Assembly: GCA_029880855.1 (NCBI GenBank)
Contig: JAOUNS010000013.1
Location: 82,877-146,876 of the forward strand
Length of the DNA: 64,000 nt
Origin: Gammaproteobacteria bacterium
GTDB taxonomy: Bacteria; Pseudomonadota; Gammaproteobacteria; UBA6429; Thiohalophilaceae
Direction of reading: 5' to 3'
Position numbers and translations under genes: made by a program
The notes under the pieces: model-generated
Told to the model about the DNA's origin: nothing
The model's database searches: none
What the model saw: the letters and a program-made list of their open reading frames with translations, nothing else
In this document: piece by piece, positions 33,753 to 43,758 of the stretch
Numbering within the stretch: the stretch's first letter is position 1
How the letters are laid out: each line of letters starts with the position of its first letter

Positions 33753-36194
33753 ATGACTGAAGCCTCTAATCAAAGTTGTTATCACTGTGGTTTGCCGGTG
33801 CCGGCGGGCAGTGCCTATCGTGTTGAGGTGCTGGGTGCAGAGCGGGCGATGTGTTGTCCCGGTTGTCAGGCGGTGGCGCGGGCCATTGTCGATGGCGGGA
33901 TGAGTGATTTTTACAAACACCGCACCACCAGTTCCATCACGCCGCAAAGTGCGGTGCCTGAATTATTAAAAGAGATCGCGTTATATGATAAGCCGGAATT
34001 ACAGCGCAGCTTTGTGCGTGAGGCCGGTGAGAATTTACGCGAAGCGTCGTTGATTATGGAAGGGATCGTTTGTGCCGCCTGTATCTGGTTAAACGAACGA
34101 CATATCGGTCAACTACCCGGCGTCAGTGAATTCACCGTCAACTATGCCACCCATCGCGCTCAGCTCAAGTGGGACAACAGTCAGATCCAGCTCAGTGAAA
34201 TTCTGAAAGCGATCGCCAACATCGGTTATCTGGCCCATCCCTTTGATCCGGGTCGACAGGAACAGCTCTACAAGAAAGAACGTGGTACTGCCCTGCGGCG
34301 GTTGGCGGTGGCGGGGTTTGGGGCCATGCAGGTGATGATGCTGGCGGTTGCTCTGTATGCCGGTGAACATCACGGCATCGCAGAAAACATGAAACAGTTT
34401 TTCCGCTGGGTCAGTCTGGTGATTGCTGCGCCGGTGATACTGTACTCGGCACGGCCGTTCTTTACCGGGGCGGTGAACGACTTGCGCCGCCGTCGCCTGG
34501 GCATGGACGTACCGGTGGCGCTGGCCATCGGCGGGGCGTTTATCGCCAGTTGCTACGCCACCATCAGTCAAAGCGGTGAAGTCTATTTTGATTCCGTCAC
34601 CATGTTCACCTTTTTCCTGTTGAGCGGCCGGTTTCTGGAGATGGGGGCGCGGCAACGGGCCGGACAGGCGGCGGAAGAGCTGGTCAAACTGCTCCCGGCC
34701 ATGGCGACACGCCTTACTGCCCGTGGCGAAGAGGTTGTGCCGGTGTCCGATCTGGTGCCGGGCGATCGAATTCGGGTTCGACCCGGTGAGGGGATACCTG
34801 CCGATGGTCATATTCTGGCGGGTTGCAGCAGTGTGGATGAGTCCCTGCTGACCGGTGAGAGTATGCCCATCAGCAAGCAGGCAGGGAATCGGGTCACCGG
34901 CGGGACCACCAATGTGGAGAGCCCGCTGGAGATAGAAGTGGACAAGGTGGGAGAAGAGACCGTATTGGCGGCGATTCGGCGTCTGCTGGATCGCGCCCAG
35001 GGTGAAAAACCGGCCATTGCCCTGCTGGCCGACCAGGTGGCGGGCTGGTTTGTGGCGGCGTTGTTATTGGTAGCGATTGTGGTCGGGACAGGTTGGTATC
35101 TGGTTGCGCCGGACAAGGCCTTTTGGATAGTTCTCTCGGTACTGGTGGTGACCTGCCCCTGCGCCCTGTCACTGGCCACCCCGGCGGCTGTTACGGCGGC
35201 GACCGGCAGTCTGACCCGCCGGGGTGTACTGACAACCCGGGGCCATGCGCTGGAAACCCTGGCGCAGACAACCCACTTTCTATTTGACAAGACCGGCACA
35301 CTGACCAGCGGCAAACTGGAACTGGTCGGTGTCAGAACCCTCGGTGATCTGGATGAACCGCAGTGTTTGCGGATTGCCGCTTCCCTGGAGCAGGCATCGG
35401 AACACCCGGTGGCGCGACTCCTCGCTTCCCGGGTGAGTGAGCCCCCACCAGCCACGGCACTGAACGCGACACCGGGGCAGGGTATTGAGGGTGAGGTTGA
35501 AGGCAGGCGGTATCGCATCGGCAAGGCGGAATATGCCCTGGGTCGAGTGCATCCCGACAGCGAATCAACAAATTTCAGTATTGCGCTCCTGGCTACGCAG
35601 GAAGGCAAGCCGCTGGCCGAATTTCGACTCAGTGATGAGCTGCGACCGGATGCCTCGGCCGGTATTGCCGCCTTGCAGGCCGCCGGGGTGAAAGTGGGCA
35701 TACTGAGCGGGGATCGGGCCGAAGTGGTAAGCAAGGTCGCCGCCGAGTTGGGGATCACGGAATACCGGGCTGGCTTGTCGCCGGAGGATAAGTTGGCGGC
35801 CATCAAGACCCTGCAGGCACAAGGTGCCGTGGTGGCCATGGTGGGGGATGGTGTGAATGATGCCCCGGTACTGGCCGGCGCGCAGGTCTCCATCGCCATG
35901 GGCAGCGGCACCCAGCTGGCCCAGGCCGGCGCCGATATGGTCTTGTTGTCCGGGCAACTCATGGGCCTGGTGCAGGCGCGGCAGACCGCGATTCGTGCCC
36001 GACAGATCGTTCGTCAAAACCTGGCCTGGGCAATCGTTTATAATCTGGTCGCATTACCCCTGGCGGCCCTGGGCTACCTGGCGCCCTGGATGGCGGCGAT
36101 TGGGATGTCGGCCAGCTCACTGCTGGTGGTGCTGAATGCCCTGCGCCTCAATGAAGGGCGGCAACGGGCCGTTAACCTGCGACAGGAGAGCTGA
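33753..36194 (+). CDS. ccoI: Copper-translocating P-type ATPase CcoI
   Basis: CcoI (FixI) is an inner-membrane P1B-type ATPase that supplies copper for the CuB site of the cbb3 oxidase. The 813-residue protein begins with a Cys-rich metal-binding segment (CYHCGLP at 10-13 and [17 protein letters not shown]). A heavy-metal-associated domain with CAACIW follows. The transmembrane CPC motif ([12 protein letters not shown]), phosphorylation site [16 protein letters not shown] actuator loop and [10 protein letters not shown] hinge are all intact. ccoS follows one base after its stop. Confidence 0.96.
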   Translation: MTEASNQSCYHCGLPVPAGSAYRVEVLGAERAMCCPGCQAVARAIVDGGMSDFYKHRTTSSITPQSAVPELLKEIALYDKPELQRSFVREAGENLREASLIMEGIVCAACIWLNERHIGQLPGVSEFTVNYATHRAQLKWDNSQIQLSEILKAIANIGYLAHPFDPGRQEQLYKKERGTALRRLAVAGFGAMQVMMLAVALYAGEHHGIAENMKQFFRWVSLVIAAPVILYSARPFFTGAVNDLRRRRLGMDVPVALAIGGAFIASCYATISQSGEVYFDSVTMFTFFLLSGRFLEMGARQRAGQAAEELVKLLPAMATRLTARGEEVVPVSDLVPGDRIRVRPGEGIPADGHILAGCSSVDESLLTGESMPISKQAGNRVTGGTTNVESPLEIEVDKVGEETVLAAIRRLLDRAQGEKPAIALLADQVAGWFVAALLLVAIVVGTGWYLVAPDKAFWIVLSVLVVTCPCALSLATPAAVTAATGSLTRRGVLTTRGHALETLAQTTHFLFDKTGTLTSGKLELVGVRTLGDLDEPQCLRIAASLEQASEHPVARLLASRVSEPPPATALNATPGQGIEGEVEGRRYRIGKAEYALGRVHPDSESTNFSIALLATQEGKPLAEFRLSDELRPDASAGIAALQAAGVKVGILSGDRAEVVSKVAAELGITEYRAGLSPEDKLAAIKTLQAQGAVVAMVGDGVNDAPVLAGAQVSIAMGSGTQLAQAGADMVLLSGQLMGLVQARQTAIRARQIVRQNLAWAIVYNLVALPLAALGYLAPWMAAIGMSASSLLVVLNALRLNEGRQRAVNLRQES

Positions 36195-36195
36195 A

Positions 36196-36390
36196 TTGGA
36201 AATACTCTATTTGTTGATCCCGCTTGGTGTGGTGATTCTGGGGGTGGCCGTCTGGGCGTTCAGCTGGGCGGTGAAAAGCGGCCAGTTTGATGACCTGGAG
36301 GGACCCGCGCACCGCATCCTGATGGACGATGATGATCCTCGTATTCCGGGTAAACGGCCCGATCAGGACTTGAAGGACAAAAAAGAGTAA
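36196..36390 (+). CDS. ccoS: cbb3-type oxidase assembly protein CcoS
   Basis: CcoS is a small membrane protein required for cofactor insertion into the cbb3 oxidase. The 64-residue chain has one N-terminal helix (ILYLLIPLGVVILGVAVWAFSWAV) followed by the family pattern KSGQFDDLEGPAHRILMDDDDP. The start is a TTG at 36196, eight bases after GGAGAG and one base after the ccoI stop; this gives the standard CcoS N-terminus, while the longer frame overlaps ccoI and is not used. Confidence 0.93.
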   Translation: MEILYLLIPLGVVILGVAVWAFSWAVKSGQFDDLEGPAHRILMDDDDPRIPGKRPDQDLKDKKE

Positions 36391-36439
36391 ATTAGAATTC
36401 ACTTATATACTTTGGGATAATTACTTAAATGGTGTCGAG

Positions 36440-36541
36440 ATGAAAGAGATGTTTACCTTCCAGAATTTCCCCATGGCCATTATTGTCGGCCTGATTGCTT
36501 TTGCGTGGTTCCTGTTTATTACCGTTATTATCGCCGGTTAG
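36440..36541 (+). CDS. 33-residue single-helix membrane protein, CcoM-like candidate
   Basis: A short frame, ATG to TAG, encodes one hydrophobic helix: MKEMFTFQNFPMAIIVGLIA, then a FAWFLFITVIIAG tail. A strong terminator starts 24 bases after the stop, which argues that this is a real short transcript or the last gene of the cco unit. Pseudomonas stutzeri cbb3 oxidase contains a small single-helix subunit, CcoM, of similar length, and the position directly after ccoS fits such a role. The link is by size and place only. The Shine-Dalgarno sequence is weak (GGTGTCGAG). Confidence 0.55.
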   Translation: MKEMFTFQNFPMAIIVGLIAFAWFLFITVIIAG

Positions 36542-36564
36542 ACCACTACAAAACCGCAAAGCTG

Positions 36565-36591
36565 AAAAACGGCCGCAAGGCCGTTTTTTTT
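36565..36591 (+). terminator. Rho-independent terminator after the cco gene set
   Basis: AACGGCC-GCAA-GGCCGTT with a GCAA tetraloop, followed by six more T residues, is a textbook intrinsic terminator. It ends the ccoGHIS and small-protein region. Confidence 0.9.
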
Positions 36592-36711
36592 GCCTGTTAT
36601 TCTTGTTGTCCTGCTTACTCAAAATCTTTGCAAATCAGCCGTTAATACAAAGACAAGCGTACGGCTTGATTTTGTCTTCACAATATCAACAACCCGGATA
36701 AGGTTGGCGGG

Positions 36712-38568
36712 ATGCCCAAACAAAAACAAACAAAAACTTCATTTTCAAGCCGGCTCCTGGTTTGTCTTGCGCTGCTGCTGTCGCATGGACCGGTGCAGGC
36801 GAAAGAACCGGTTACCGAGGTTCGGGTCGTCATTGACGTATCGGGCAGTATGAAGAAAAATGATCCGAAGAACCTGCGTATACCCGCCCTGAATCTGTTG
36901 GTGGGTTTGATGCCGGAAAACGCCCGCGGCGGTGTCTGGACCTTTGCCCAATACGCCAACATGCAGGTGCCGTTTGCCGTGTCGAACAAAGCCTGGAAAA
37001 ATATGGCGCGCAGCAAGGCGAAACTGATCCATTCCAGGGGCTTGCGCACGAATATCGAAGAGGCATTAAAGCGTTCCACTTCAGACTGGAAAAAACCTGA
37101 CTTCAAAACCCGCCGCAATATCATCCTGCTGACTGACGGCGTGGTGGATGTCAGCCGGGATCCCGGCGCCAATGCACAATCACGCGAACGGATTTTAAAA
37201 AACATCCTGCCGCGGTTAAAAACAGCGGGAGTCAAGGTTCACACCATTGCCTTGTCCAAGAGTACCGACGAAGAACTGTTGCGTACGATTTCCATGGCGA
37301 CGGATGGTGGTTTTGTGCAGGTGGATACCGCAGACGAACTTGAACGCATGTTTCTGCGTCTGTTTGAAAAGTCCACCAAGGTGGATACGGTACCCATTCT
37401 GGAAAACAAGTTTAAAGTGGACAAGGGAATCCGTGATTTCACTGTCCTGATCTTTCGTGCTCCGGGTTCAACAAAACCGGCTGCCATCATTTCACCCTCC
37501 GGCAAACGTTACACCAACAAACAGCATCCCAAATCGATTGTCTGGCATCATGAAGGCAGCTATGACCTGGTGACAGTTTCCAATCCGGAAGCGGGTGAAT
37601 GGAAGCTGGATACCATGGTGGACCCTGATAACCGGGTGATGGTGGTCACCAACCTGAGCCTGAAAGTGGATAACATGCCCAATAACATGATGCTGGGTGA
37701 TGAGTTTGTTATCCGCGTACGCATGTTGCAGAGCGGACGCACCATGAATGACCAAAAACTGTTGGCACTGACCCGCTTTACCGTGCACCGCAAGCTGGGT
37801 AATAGCAGCTTGCCGGTGATCGATCTGTTGGATAATGGCCAGGGCAAGGACAGTTTTGCCAAAGACGGTGTTTACAGTGCCTCGGTGGGGCACTTTACCA
37901 AACCCGGTGTTTATGAGCTGACCATCCGCGCCATCGGAGAGACCTTTAATCGCGAAGTCAAACACACCCTGGAAGTGCGCGGCAGTCCGGCCCGGATCGA
38001 TGTCACTGAAGCCAATGGTGGTGGATTTAAGGCAAAGATAACCATCGACCCCAGTATGTTGCGTGCCGAGACGGTCTCCATCCAGCTAAAACTGCCGGAT
38101 GAGAAGACAATGATCTTGCCGCAGATCAGCGAGACAGAGTGGGAGGTCGTCATCCCGCAGGAATTTGCCGAGAAAGAGATCACCGCCACACTGGTCGGGA
38201 CCCGGTATAACGGTAAAGAATTGCGACAAAACATGACCCAGAAATTGGGCCTGGGTAAAGGCAGGGAAATGCATGTGAAATTACCGGATGAGGTCATGCA
38301 GAATTCGGCAACCGGCCCGGAAGAAAAAGCGGATGAACATGCAGGCCACGGTGATACACCGGACAAAAAAGCTGAACATGCCGAAGCCGGTGAGCGGCCT
38401 AAAGCAGAAGATGATCATGCCCCCCTTGATTGGCTGAATGTCGGTGTAGTCTTTGCCGCTGTAAATGTCATAGGCGTGGTGTTGTTGCTGTTGGTCATTC
38501 GTCGTATCAGAAAACGGCGCGCCAAAAAAGCTGATGAATTGACAGAAGAGGTCGATACAGAATTATGA
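36712..38568 (+). CDS. von Willebrand factor A domain membrane protein
   Basis: The 618-residue protein has a signal peptide (LLVCLALLLSHGPVQA) and a VWA domain at about 36-215 with an intact metal site: DVSGS (D42, S44, S46), the Thr in RGLRTNIEEAL and the Asp in LLTDGVVDVS. Beta-sandwich-like segments follow (about 240-520), then a His-rich acidic linker (DEHAGHGDTPDKKAEHAEAG), one C-terminal helix (VGVVFAAVNVIGVVLLLLVI) and a basic-acidic cytoplasmic tail. The domain order agrees with the TIGR03503-type family as I recall it. It likely displays a ligand-binding domain in the periplasm. The next gene encodes a membrane coiled-coil protein 20 bases downstream. Confidence 0.85.
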   Translation: MPKQKQTKTSFSSRLLVCLALLLSHGPVQAKEPVTEVRVVIDVSGSMKKNDPKNLRIPALNLLVGLMPENARGGVWTFAQYANMQVPFAVSNKAWKNMARSKAKLIHSRGLRTNIEEALKRSTSDWKKPDFKTRRNIILLTDGVVDVSRDPGANAQSRERILKNILPRLKTAGVKVHTIALSKSTDEELLRTISMATDGGFVQVDTADELERMFLRLFEKSTKVDTVPILENKFKVDKGIRDFTVLIFRAPGSTKPAAIISPSGKRYTNKQHPKSIVWHHEGSYDLVTVSNPEAGEWKLDTMVDPDNRVMVVTNLSLKVDNMPNNMMLGDEFVIRVRMLQSGRTMNDQKLLALTRFTVHRKLGNSSLPVIDLLDNGQGKDSFAKDGVYSASVGHFTKPGVYELTIRAIGETFNREVKHTLEVRGSPARIDVTEANGGGFKAKITIDPSMLRAETVSIQLKLPDEKTMILPQISETEWEVVIPQEFAEKEITATLVGTRYNGKELRQNMTQKLGLGKGREMHVKLPDEVMQNSATGPEEKADEHAGHGDTPDKKAEHAEAGERPKAEDDHAPLDWLNVGVVFAAVNVIGVVLLLLVIRRIRKRRAKKADELTEEVDTEL

Positions 38569-38587
38569 ACGCAGAGCGGGGTTATTA

Positions 38588-39463
38588 ATGAGTTTTATCC
38601 AGCCATATCTGGACAAGTTGCAGCCATATATTGATGGTTTTATGCATCAGGTAAGTGCTTTGCTTAACCTGGGGGCGTTCAGTACCAAAGATCTGCTGAC
38701 CGGTCTGTTGTTCTTTTCACTGGAAATTTCCCTGGTCCTGATCATTATTATCATATACATGTCGGCCTCGCACCGCCGCAAAAATCGCAAGGGCTTGCAG
38801 TTTGCCAAAGACTTAAAGAATCGTATTAAAGAATATTTGCCGGCCCGTAAGGAAAAACTGACCGCAATGATTGCCGACCTGGTGCCGCATGATGAGGCCT
38901 GGGCCAGGAAGAGCGCGGAAGAGGCGGCGGAGTTTGAAAAAGCCGTTTACAAGCGCATCCTGAATATTGCCCTGCACAAGGACCTGGATAATTGTTTAAG
39001 TATCACGACGGATATGGAGCGGTTGACTGACAGTTACCAGCGTATTCTGACTTACCTTAGCGGAGAAGGCGGCGGTGCCACCGGTGGTGGTTCAGAGACG
39101 GAAAAGGTGTCTGAATTGAAATCCATCGTCGCCAAACAGCGCAAGGAAAAACAAAAGTTGCAGGACGAGCTGGAAGAGACCATCAAAGTGGTGGACGGTA
39201 TCGTGAAAGAATATTCGCGCATTTTCTCAGACGCACCGAACAAGGAAGGGGTTGATCACATCGAACAGGCCCTGGCCGGACTGAAGGAGAAAATCGGTGT
39301 ACATATCAAGGACGAAGATTCTGGTAATGTCAGTGTCGGTGAGGACGAATCGGCGCCCGCCGCAGCGGCGGAACCGGCCGCTGAAACAACCAAGGACCCC
39401 GAACTGGAACAGTTACGGGAAGTCACCGGGGTGGAAGTGAAACCGGATCCGGATAAGGGCTAG
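38588..39463 (+). CDS. Membrane-anchored coiled-coil protein, partner of the VWA protein
   Basis: The 291-residue protein has an N-terminal helix (LLTGLLFFSLEISLVLIIIIIYM, about 36-58) and then a basic stretch (HRRKNRKGLQFAKDLKNRIKEYL), so the bulk is cytoplasmic. Residues 170-235 form a heptad-rich coiled coil (KVSELKSIVAKQRKEKQKLQ and onward), and the tail is acidic with an Ala/Pro linker (APAAAAEPAAETT). The family is not recognised. Co-location with the VWA protein and a shared terminator suggest that the two act together at the inner membrane. Confidence 0.75.
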   Translation: MSFIQPYLDKLQPYIDGFMHQVSALLNLGAFSTKDLLTGLLFFSLEISLVLIIIIIYMSASHRRKNRKGLQFAKDLKNRIKEYLPARKEKLTAMIADLVPHDEAWARKSAEEAAEFEKAVYKRILNIALHKDLDNCLSITTDMERLTDSYQRILTYLSGEGGGATGGGSETEKVSELKSIVAKQRKEKQKLQDELEETIKVVDGIVKEYSRIFSDAPNKEGVDHIEQALAGLKEKIGVHIKDEDSGNVSVGEDESAPAAAAEPAAETTKDPELEQLREVTGVEVKPDPDKG

Positions 39464-39486
39464 GCGAAAACCGGTGCGGCCCACAT

Positions 39487-39516
39487 AAAAAAGGCTCCTT
39501 GCGGAGCCTTTTTGTT
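39487..39516. terminator. Bidirectional terminator between VWA operon and rpoH
   Basis: AAGGCTCC-TTGC-GGAGCCTT with flanking A and T runs forms an eight-pair stem usable from both sides, 24 bases after the coiled-coil gene and 22 bases past the rpoH stop. Confidence 0.88.
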
Positions 39517-39535
39517 TGACGCCTGATGGCGCAGT

Positions 39536-40384
39536 TTATACCAATGCGTGCTGCATTTTTTTGATGGCGTTGTTTTCCAGCTGGCGAATGCGTTCTGCAG
39601 AGACCTGATATTCATCAGCCAACTCCTGCAGGGTGCTCTTGTTCTCGGCCAGCCAGCGACGGTTCAGGATATCCCGGCTGCGGTCATCCAGGGTTTCCAG
39701 CGCTTCATACAGGCGTTGGTGGTTGTGCGCTTCCCAGTCGGCATTTTCCAGCAGGCGGCTCGGTTCATGACTGTTGTCTTCCAGGTAGTTGACCGGTGAT
39801 GCGGTAAAGTTGTCATCATCAGTGTCATCCCGCATGTCAAAGGTAATATCCTGACCGCTCATGCGCGATTCCATTTCCCGGACTTCCTTGCTGCTGACGC
39901 CCAGTTCCCGGGCGACGGTATCGACCTCTTCCTGATTGAACCAGCCCAATTGTTTTTTGGAACTGCGCAGATTGAAGAACAGTTTGCGCTGTGCCTTGGT
40001 GGTGGCCACCTTGACGATACGCCAGTTGCGCAGGACGAATTCGTGAATTTCAGCCCGAATCCAGTAAACCGCAAATGAAACCAGTCTCACGCCGACGCTG
40101 GGGTCAAAACGTTTAACGGCTTTCATCAGGCCAATGTTGCCTTCCTGAATCAGGTCGGCGAGGGGCAGTCCATAACCGGAGTAGCCACGGGCAATGTGGG
40201 CCACAAAGCGCAAATGTGACATCACCAGTTGGCGTGCAGCATCCAGATCGCCCTTCTCGCGCAGACGATTGGCCAGCAATGCTTCCTCTTCAGCACTGAT
40301 CACGGGGACCTGGCTGACGGCCTGTAAATAGGCATCCATGCTGCCGGTTGGGACTGCAAGCTGTAGCTCAAGACTTTTGCTCAT
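39536..40384 (-). CDS. rpoH: RNA polymerase heat-shock sigma factor RpoH (sigma-32)
   Basis: This sigma factor directs RNA polymerase to heat-shock promoters. The 282-residue protein has region 2 ([20 protein letters not shown], then [22 protein letters not shown]), the RpoH box QRKLFFNLR at 132-140 that separates it from RpoD-type sigmas, and region 4.2 ([20 protein letters not shown]). The start MSKSLELQ at 40384 has GGAGAAC upstream and fits the family; the longer frame to 40471 would cover the CIRCE operator and is rejected. A CIRCE element 32-58 bases upstream indicates control by the HrcA repressor. Confidence 0.96.
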   Translation of the reverse strand: MSKSLELQLAVPTGSMDAYLQAVSQVPVISAEEEALLANRLREKGDLDAARQLVMSHLRFVAHIARGYSGYGLPLADLIQEGNIGLMKAVKRFDPSVGVRLVSFAVYWIRAEIHEFVLRNWRIVKVATTKAQRKLFFNLRSSKKQLGWFNQEEVDTVARELGVSSKEVREMESRMSGQDITFDMRDDTDDDNFTASPVNYLEDNSHEPSRLLENADWEAHNHQRLYEALETLDDRSRDILNRRWLAENKSTLQELADEYQVSAERIRQLENNAIKKMQHALV

Positions 40385-40416
40385 CGGTATGTTCTCCGTT
40401 TTTGGCTCAGGCAATA

Positions 40417-40443
40417 TTAGCACTCTCAACATTTGAGTGCCAA
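40417..40443. promoter_or_regulatory. CIRCE element (HrcA operator) upstream of rpoH
   Basis: TTAGCACTC-N9-GAGTGCCAA matches the CIRCE consensus TTAGCACTC-N9-GAGTGCTAA at 17 of 18 fixed bases with exact spacing. It lies 32-58 bases before the rpoH start codon on the minus strand, where HrcA binding would block transcription. Confidence 0.85.
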
Positions 40444-40500
40444 TTCCCGGGCAGGTTCCATTTGTGAACAATTTATAAGTCCATGATAAATGGGTGGATA

Positions 40501-41847
40501 TTAACTGTCCTGCCAGGGTGAGGGGATGGGACCGTCCTCGGTATAGATGAAGACACGGTTACGTCCGGCCTCCTTGGCCGCGTAAAGTGCCTTGTCAGCC
40601 ATGGCCAGGAACTGGGTCAGGTGGCAGTTGGGGAAGTCCTCGGAGGACACTATACCAATGCTGAAGGTGACATCAATACCGGCCGGTTGCAGGTCCATGA
40701 TCTCCTGGCGCAACTCCTCGGCGCGCTGCATGGCCTGGGGGGCGCTGGTATTGGGTAGCAGCACGCAAAACTCCTCTCCGCCGAAACGGACCACCATCCC
40801 GTCCGGAAAGCCGGCATTGAGCTGGTCGCCCAGCTCAGCCAGGACGTGGTCGCCGGTAATGTGGCCCAGGGTATCGTTGAGTTGCTTGAAATGGTCGATG
40901 TCCATCAGCATGCCCCAGAGGGGCTGATTTTCCTGCATTTTCAGGTAGGTCTCACCGGTATCCAGCAAGTAGCGCTTGCTGCGTACCCCGGTCAGGCTGT
41001 CCGTGGCCGCCACCCAGCGCATGGTCTCGGCCTGGTGCTTGAGGGCGTCGTACTGGTGTTTGATCAACAACAGGGAACGGACCCGTGCCAGCAGGATCTC
41101 TTCCAGGATCGGTTTGGGTACAAAATCATTGGCCCCGGCGTGGAAGACCTCGACCTGGGTCTGTTCGTCGACATTGCTGGTCAGCACCAGGACCGGCAGT
41201 TCCTGCTGTGATAAATGCAGGGTGACACGGATGGCATAGAGCAGGTCACCGCCGGTCATACTGCCTTGCAGGAAAAAGTCGGTAATGACCAGATCGAAGG
41301 GGATGGGGTCCTTACTGTCCTCAATCCCGGCCAGATAGGACATGGCTTCTTCAGCGGTTTTTACCTGGAGGACTTTCAGTCCGTGTTTTTCCAGTATCTT
41401 GCCGGTCACCGCTGCCGCCGTGGCGCTGTCTTCCACAAACAGGATCTGACCGGCCAGTCCGGCGTGGCGTTGAATAAAGGCGCGGATGAATGCCCCAAAG
41501 GCTTTGTAGCCCTTGGACTTGTCGTAATAGTCCGTTACCCCGGCCTCAAAACCCTCCTTGAGCAGACGGGAGTCGGCATCACCCGAGACGACAATGACCG
41601 GCAGATAATGGTAGTCCTCGGATTGACGGATATGACGACACAGGGCAAGGCCGTCCAGATCGGGCAGCATGAGGGCCGTGGTCAGCAGATCATAGTGACT
41701 TTCTTTGAGTCGCTTTAATGCCTCCGCACCGGTCTCGCAGGTGGAGATTTCCACGTTGGGGATTTCTTCCCGCAAGGTCTTCGTCAACAGTGATCGGGTC
41801 ACCGAGGAGCCGTCAACGATCATAATGCGGATGGGTTTATTGCTCAT
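40501..41847 (-). CDS. Two-receiver response regulator with GGDEF diguanylate cyclase domain
   Basis: The 448-residue cytoplasmic protein has two receiver domains followed by a GGDEF domain that makes cyclic di-GMP. In the first receiver the phosphoacceptor position is Ala58 ([13 protein letters not shown]), so it should not be phosphorylated in the usual way. The second receiver keeps its Asp in DLVITDFFL and the Lys in FVPKPILEE. The cyclase signature is GGEEF in [15 protein letters not shown], after [21 protein letters not shown]. No RxxD inhibitory site precedes the signature. The start at 41847 gives the normal receiver N-terminus. It lies between rpoH and ftsX, which are neighbours in most relatives. 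Confidence 0.92.
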   Translation of the reverse strand: MSNKPIRIMIVDGSSVTRSLLTKTLREEIPNVEISTCETGAEALKRLKESHYDLLTTALMLPDLDGLALCRHIRQSEDYHYLPVIVVSGDADSRLLKEGFEAGVTDYYDKSKGYKAFGAFIRAFIQRHAGLAGQILFVEDSATAAAVTGKILEKHGLKVLQVKTAEEAMSYLAGIEDSKDPIPFDLVITDFFLQGSMTGGDLLYAIRVTLHLSQQELPVLVLTSNVDEQTQVEVFHAGANDFVPKPILEEILLARVRSLLLIKHQYDALKHQAETMRWVAATDSLTGVRSKRYLLDTGETYLKMQENQPLWGMLMDIDHFKQLNDTLGHITGDHVLAELGDQLNAGFPDGMVVRFGGEEFCVLLPNTSAPQAMQRAEELRQEIMDLQPAGIDVTFSIGIVSSEDFPNCHLTQFLAMADKALYAAKEAGRNRVFIYTEDGPIPSPWQDS

Positions 41848-41908
41848 ACCTGAGAACTGCCGGGTTGAATGGTTGTTGTTGTAATGTGTTGTGGTGAACG
41901 TTGCACAA

Positions 41909-42898
41909 CTAGCGTGGTTCAATATCGCGTAAATGGCGGCCCACTGCAAGCCAGGAACCACCCAGCCCGAGCAGGATGCCGGCACCCAGTAAATAGGCGG
42001 AGGTCTCCAGATTCATGCGGGTGAGGCTGACCGGATTATGATAGAGCTCGCCCAGCTGACGCACCGGATCACTGAGCAGGTAGAGGGCGATATTCACCAG
42101 CGTAAAGGCGATCAAGGCGCCAAACAGGCCGTACCAGAAACCGGTGTAGAGAAAGGGGCGGCGGATAAAGGCATCGGTGCCGCCGATGAGCTTGATAACC
42201 ACAATCTCGTCGCGCCGGTTCTGGATCGCCAGGCGGATGGTATTGCCCACCACCAGCAGTACGGCCATGCCCAGCAGGGCGGCCAGGATCCAGACGCCAC
42301 GTTTGATGATTTCCAAAATGGCATAGAGCCGTTTGATCCATTCCACATCCAGTTGGGCAGCATCGACCTGAATCATGCCCTGCAGGCGTTCCAGCAGTTT
42401 GCGGCCGGCGGCCGCATCGGTGTGTTGCAGGGCGGGATTGATGACGATGACATGGGGCAGGGGGTTTTCGTCCAGCGCACGCAGGGCATCACCGAAACCG
42501 GCATTTTGTTTGAATTCTTCCAGTGCCTGTTCGCGGGTGATGAGCCGAACCCGGCCGATTTCCGGCATATTGCCCAACTTGTGAGTCAGCTCTCTGGCCT
42601 GTTGTTCAGTGACGGCCTTTTTCAGGAACAATGAAATCTGGGTGGCGTCATCCAGTTTGCCGGAGAGGAGCTGGGCATTCTGTAATAACTGGTGCATGCC
42701 GGCAGGCAGGGCCAGGGCGATGCCGATAACAGCGGCGGTCATGAGCATGGAAAAAGGAGCGCGTAACAACTGGCCCAGTGAATAGAACAGGGTCTGGGCA
42801 TGGCGAACAAAATAGCTGTTAATCAGGGTAAGCAGGCCGGGACGTCCGGTGCTGCTGGCTCCTTCGCGGTTTCGACGCGATGTGGCTTCATTGACCAT
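41909..42898 (-). CDS. ftsX: Cell division protein FtsX
   Basis: FtsX is the membrane partner of the ABC-type complex FtsEX, which activates septal peptidoglycan hydrolases. The 329-residue protein has four helices (MLMTAAVIGIALALPAGM near residue 50, GVWILAALLGMAVLLVVGNTI, TGFWYGLFGALIAFTLVNIALYLL, YLLGAGILLGLGGSWLAVG) and a periplasmic loop at about 70-195 between the first two. The start at 42898 follows GGGGG by eight bases and overlaps ftsE by 11 bases. The first 25 residues are polar and cytoplasmic. Confidence 0.95.
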   Translation of the reverse strand: MVNEATSRRNREGASSTGRPGLLTLINSYFVRHAQTLFYSLGQLLRAPFSMLMTAAVIGIALALPAGMHQLLQNAQLLSGKLDDATQISLFLKKAVTEQQARELTHKLGNMPEIGRVRLITREQALEEFKQNAGFGDALRALDENPLPHVIVINPALQHTDAAAGRKLLERLQGMIQVDAAQLDVEWIKRLYAILEIIKRGVWILAALLGMAVLLVVGNTIRLAIQNRRDEIVVIKLIGGTDAFIRRPFLYTGFWYGLFGALIAFTLVNIALYLLSDPVRQLGELYHNPVSLTRMNLETSAYLLGAGILLGLGGSWLAVGRHLRDIEPR

Positions 42899-43568
42899 AT
42901 TCAACCCCCGATCCATCGTCTGCCAGTTGGCCCTGATGCAGAATGATCTGCCGGGTCTGCATTTCCCTGATCAGCTCCAGGTCATGGCTGGCTACCAGCA
43001 CGGTAACGCCGACCTGGGAGAATTCACGGAAGATATGCATGATCTCCCGTGACAGGTCCGGGTCGAGGTTGCCGGTGGGTTCATCCGCCAGCAGTAACAG
43101 GGGTTTGTGCACCACGGCCCGGGCGATACCCACCCGTTGCTGCTCACCGCCGGATAAGGTAATGGGGTACTTTTTTTCCTTGCCCAACAGGCCGACCTTG
43201 TCCAGTGCCGCACGAACACGGCGGCCGATCTCGGCACGGGTATAACCGGCGATGATCAGGGGCAACGCTACATTGTCGAACACGGTGCGATCAAACAGCA
43301 GTTGGTGATCCTGAAAAATAATGCCGATGTTGCGCCGGAAATAGGGGATCTGGCGACGTTTTATGCGTGACAGGTTTTGCCCGTTGACCAGCACCTGGCC
43401 GCGGGTGGGACGTTCCAGCAGGGCGATGAGTTTCAGCAGCGTGCTTTTCCCCGCCCCGGAATGACCGGTGACAAAGGCCATCTCACCCGGCTCGATATGG
43501 AAACTGATATTACTCAGTGCATCATATCCACCTTCATAGCGTTTGCTGGTTTGGGTAAAGCGGATCAT
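42888..43568 (-). CDS. ftsE: Cell division ATP-binding protein FtsE
   Basis: FtsE is the ATPase of FtsEX. The 226-residue protein has Walker [10 protein letters not shown] near residue 35, the Q-loop IIFQDHQLL, the ABC signature [14 protein letters not shown] and Walker [17 protein letters not shown], then the H-loop [11 protein letters not shown]. The length and sequence are standard. It lies after ftsY and before ftsX in the transcription direction, the usual ftsYEX order, although a repeat element separates ftsY from ftsE. Confidence 0.97.
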   Translation of the reverse strand: MIRFTQTSKRYEGGYDALSNISFHIEPGEMAFVTGHSGAGKSTLLKLIALLERPTRGQVLVNGQNLSRIKRRQIPYFRRNIGIIFQDHQLLFDRTVFDNVALPLIIAGYTRAEIGRRVRAALDKVGLLGKEKKYPITLSGGEQQRVGIARAVVHKPLLLLADEPTGNLDPDLSREIMHIFREFSQVGVTVLVASHDLELIREMQTRQIILHQGQLADDGSGVEYGQ

Positions 43569-43608
43569 TAAATTTCAATTTACCATGGTTGGTGTCAGTA
43601 CTTTATTC

Positions 43609-43749
43609 AATGCAAAGACGCAGAAGCGCAAAAAAAACTCTTATCCGGGTTATGATTCACTTCGCTCTCTCCATGCAGAAAGACCCGGAATTTATGATAA
43701 AAATGGTTTTATAAAAATAAAACTTTGCGCCTTGGCGTCTTTGCGTTTA
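43609..43749. repeat. Inverted-repeat element (AACGCAAAGACG family) between ftsY and ftsE
   Basis: The left end, AATGCAAAGACGCAGAAGCG, and the right end, CTTTGCGCCTTGGCGTCTTTGCGTTT (43723-43748), are inverted copies of the words that bound the element at 33547-33716. The core is AT-rich and has no coding frame. The element splits ftsY from ftsE by 190 bases, whereas these genes are normally nearly contiguous. Confidence 0.65.
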
Positions 43750-43758
43750 AAAAAAATA

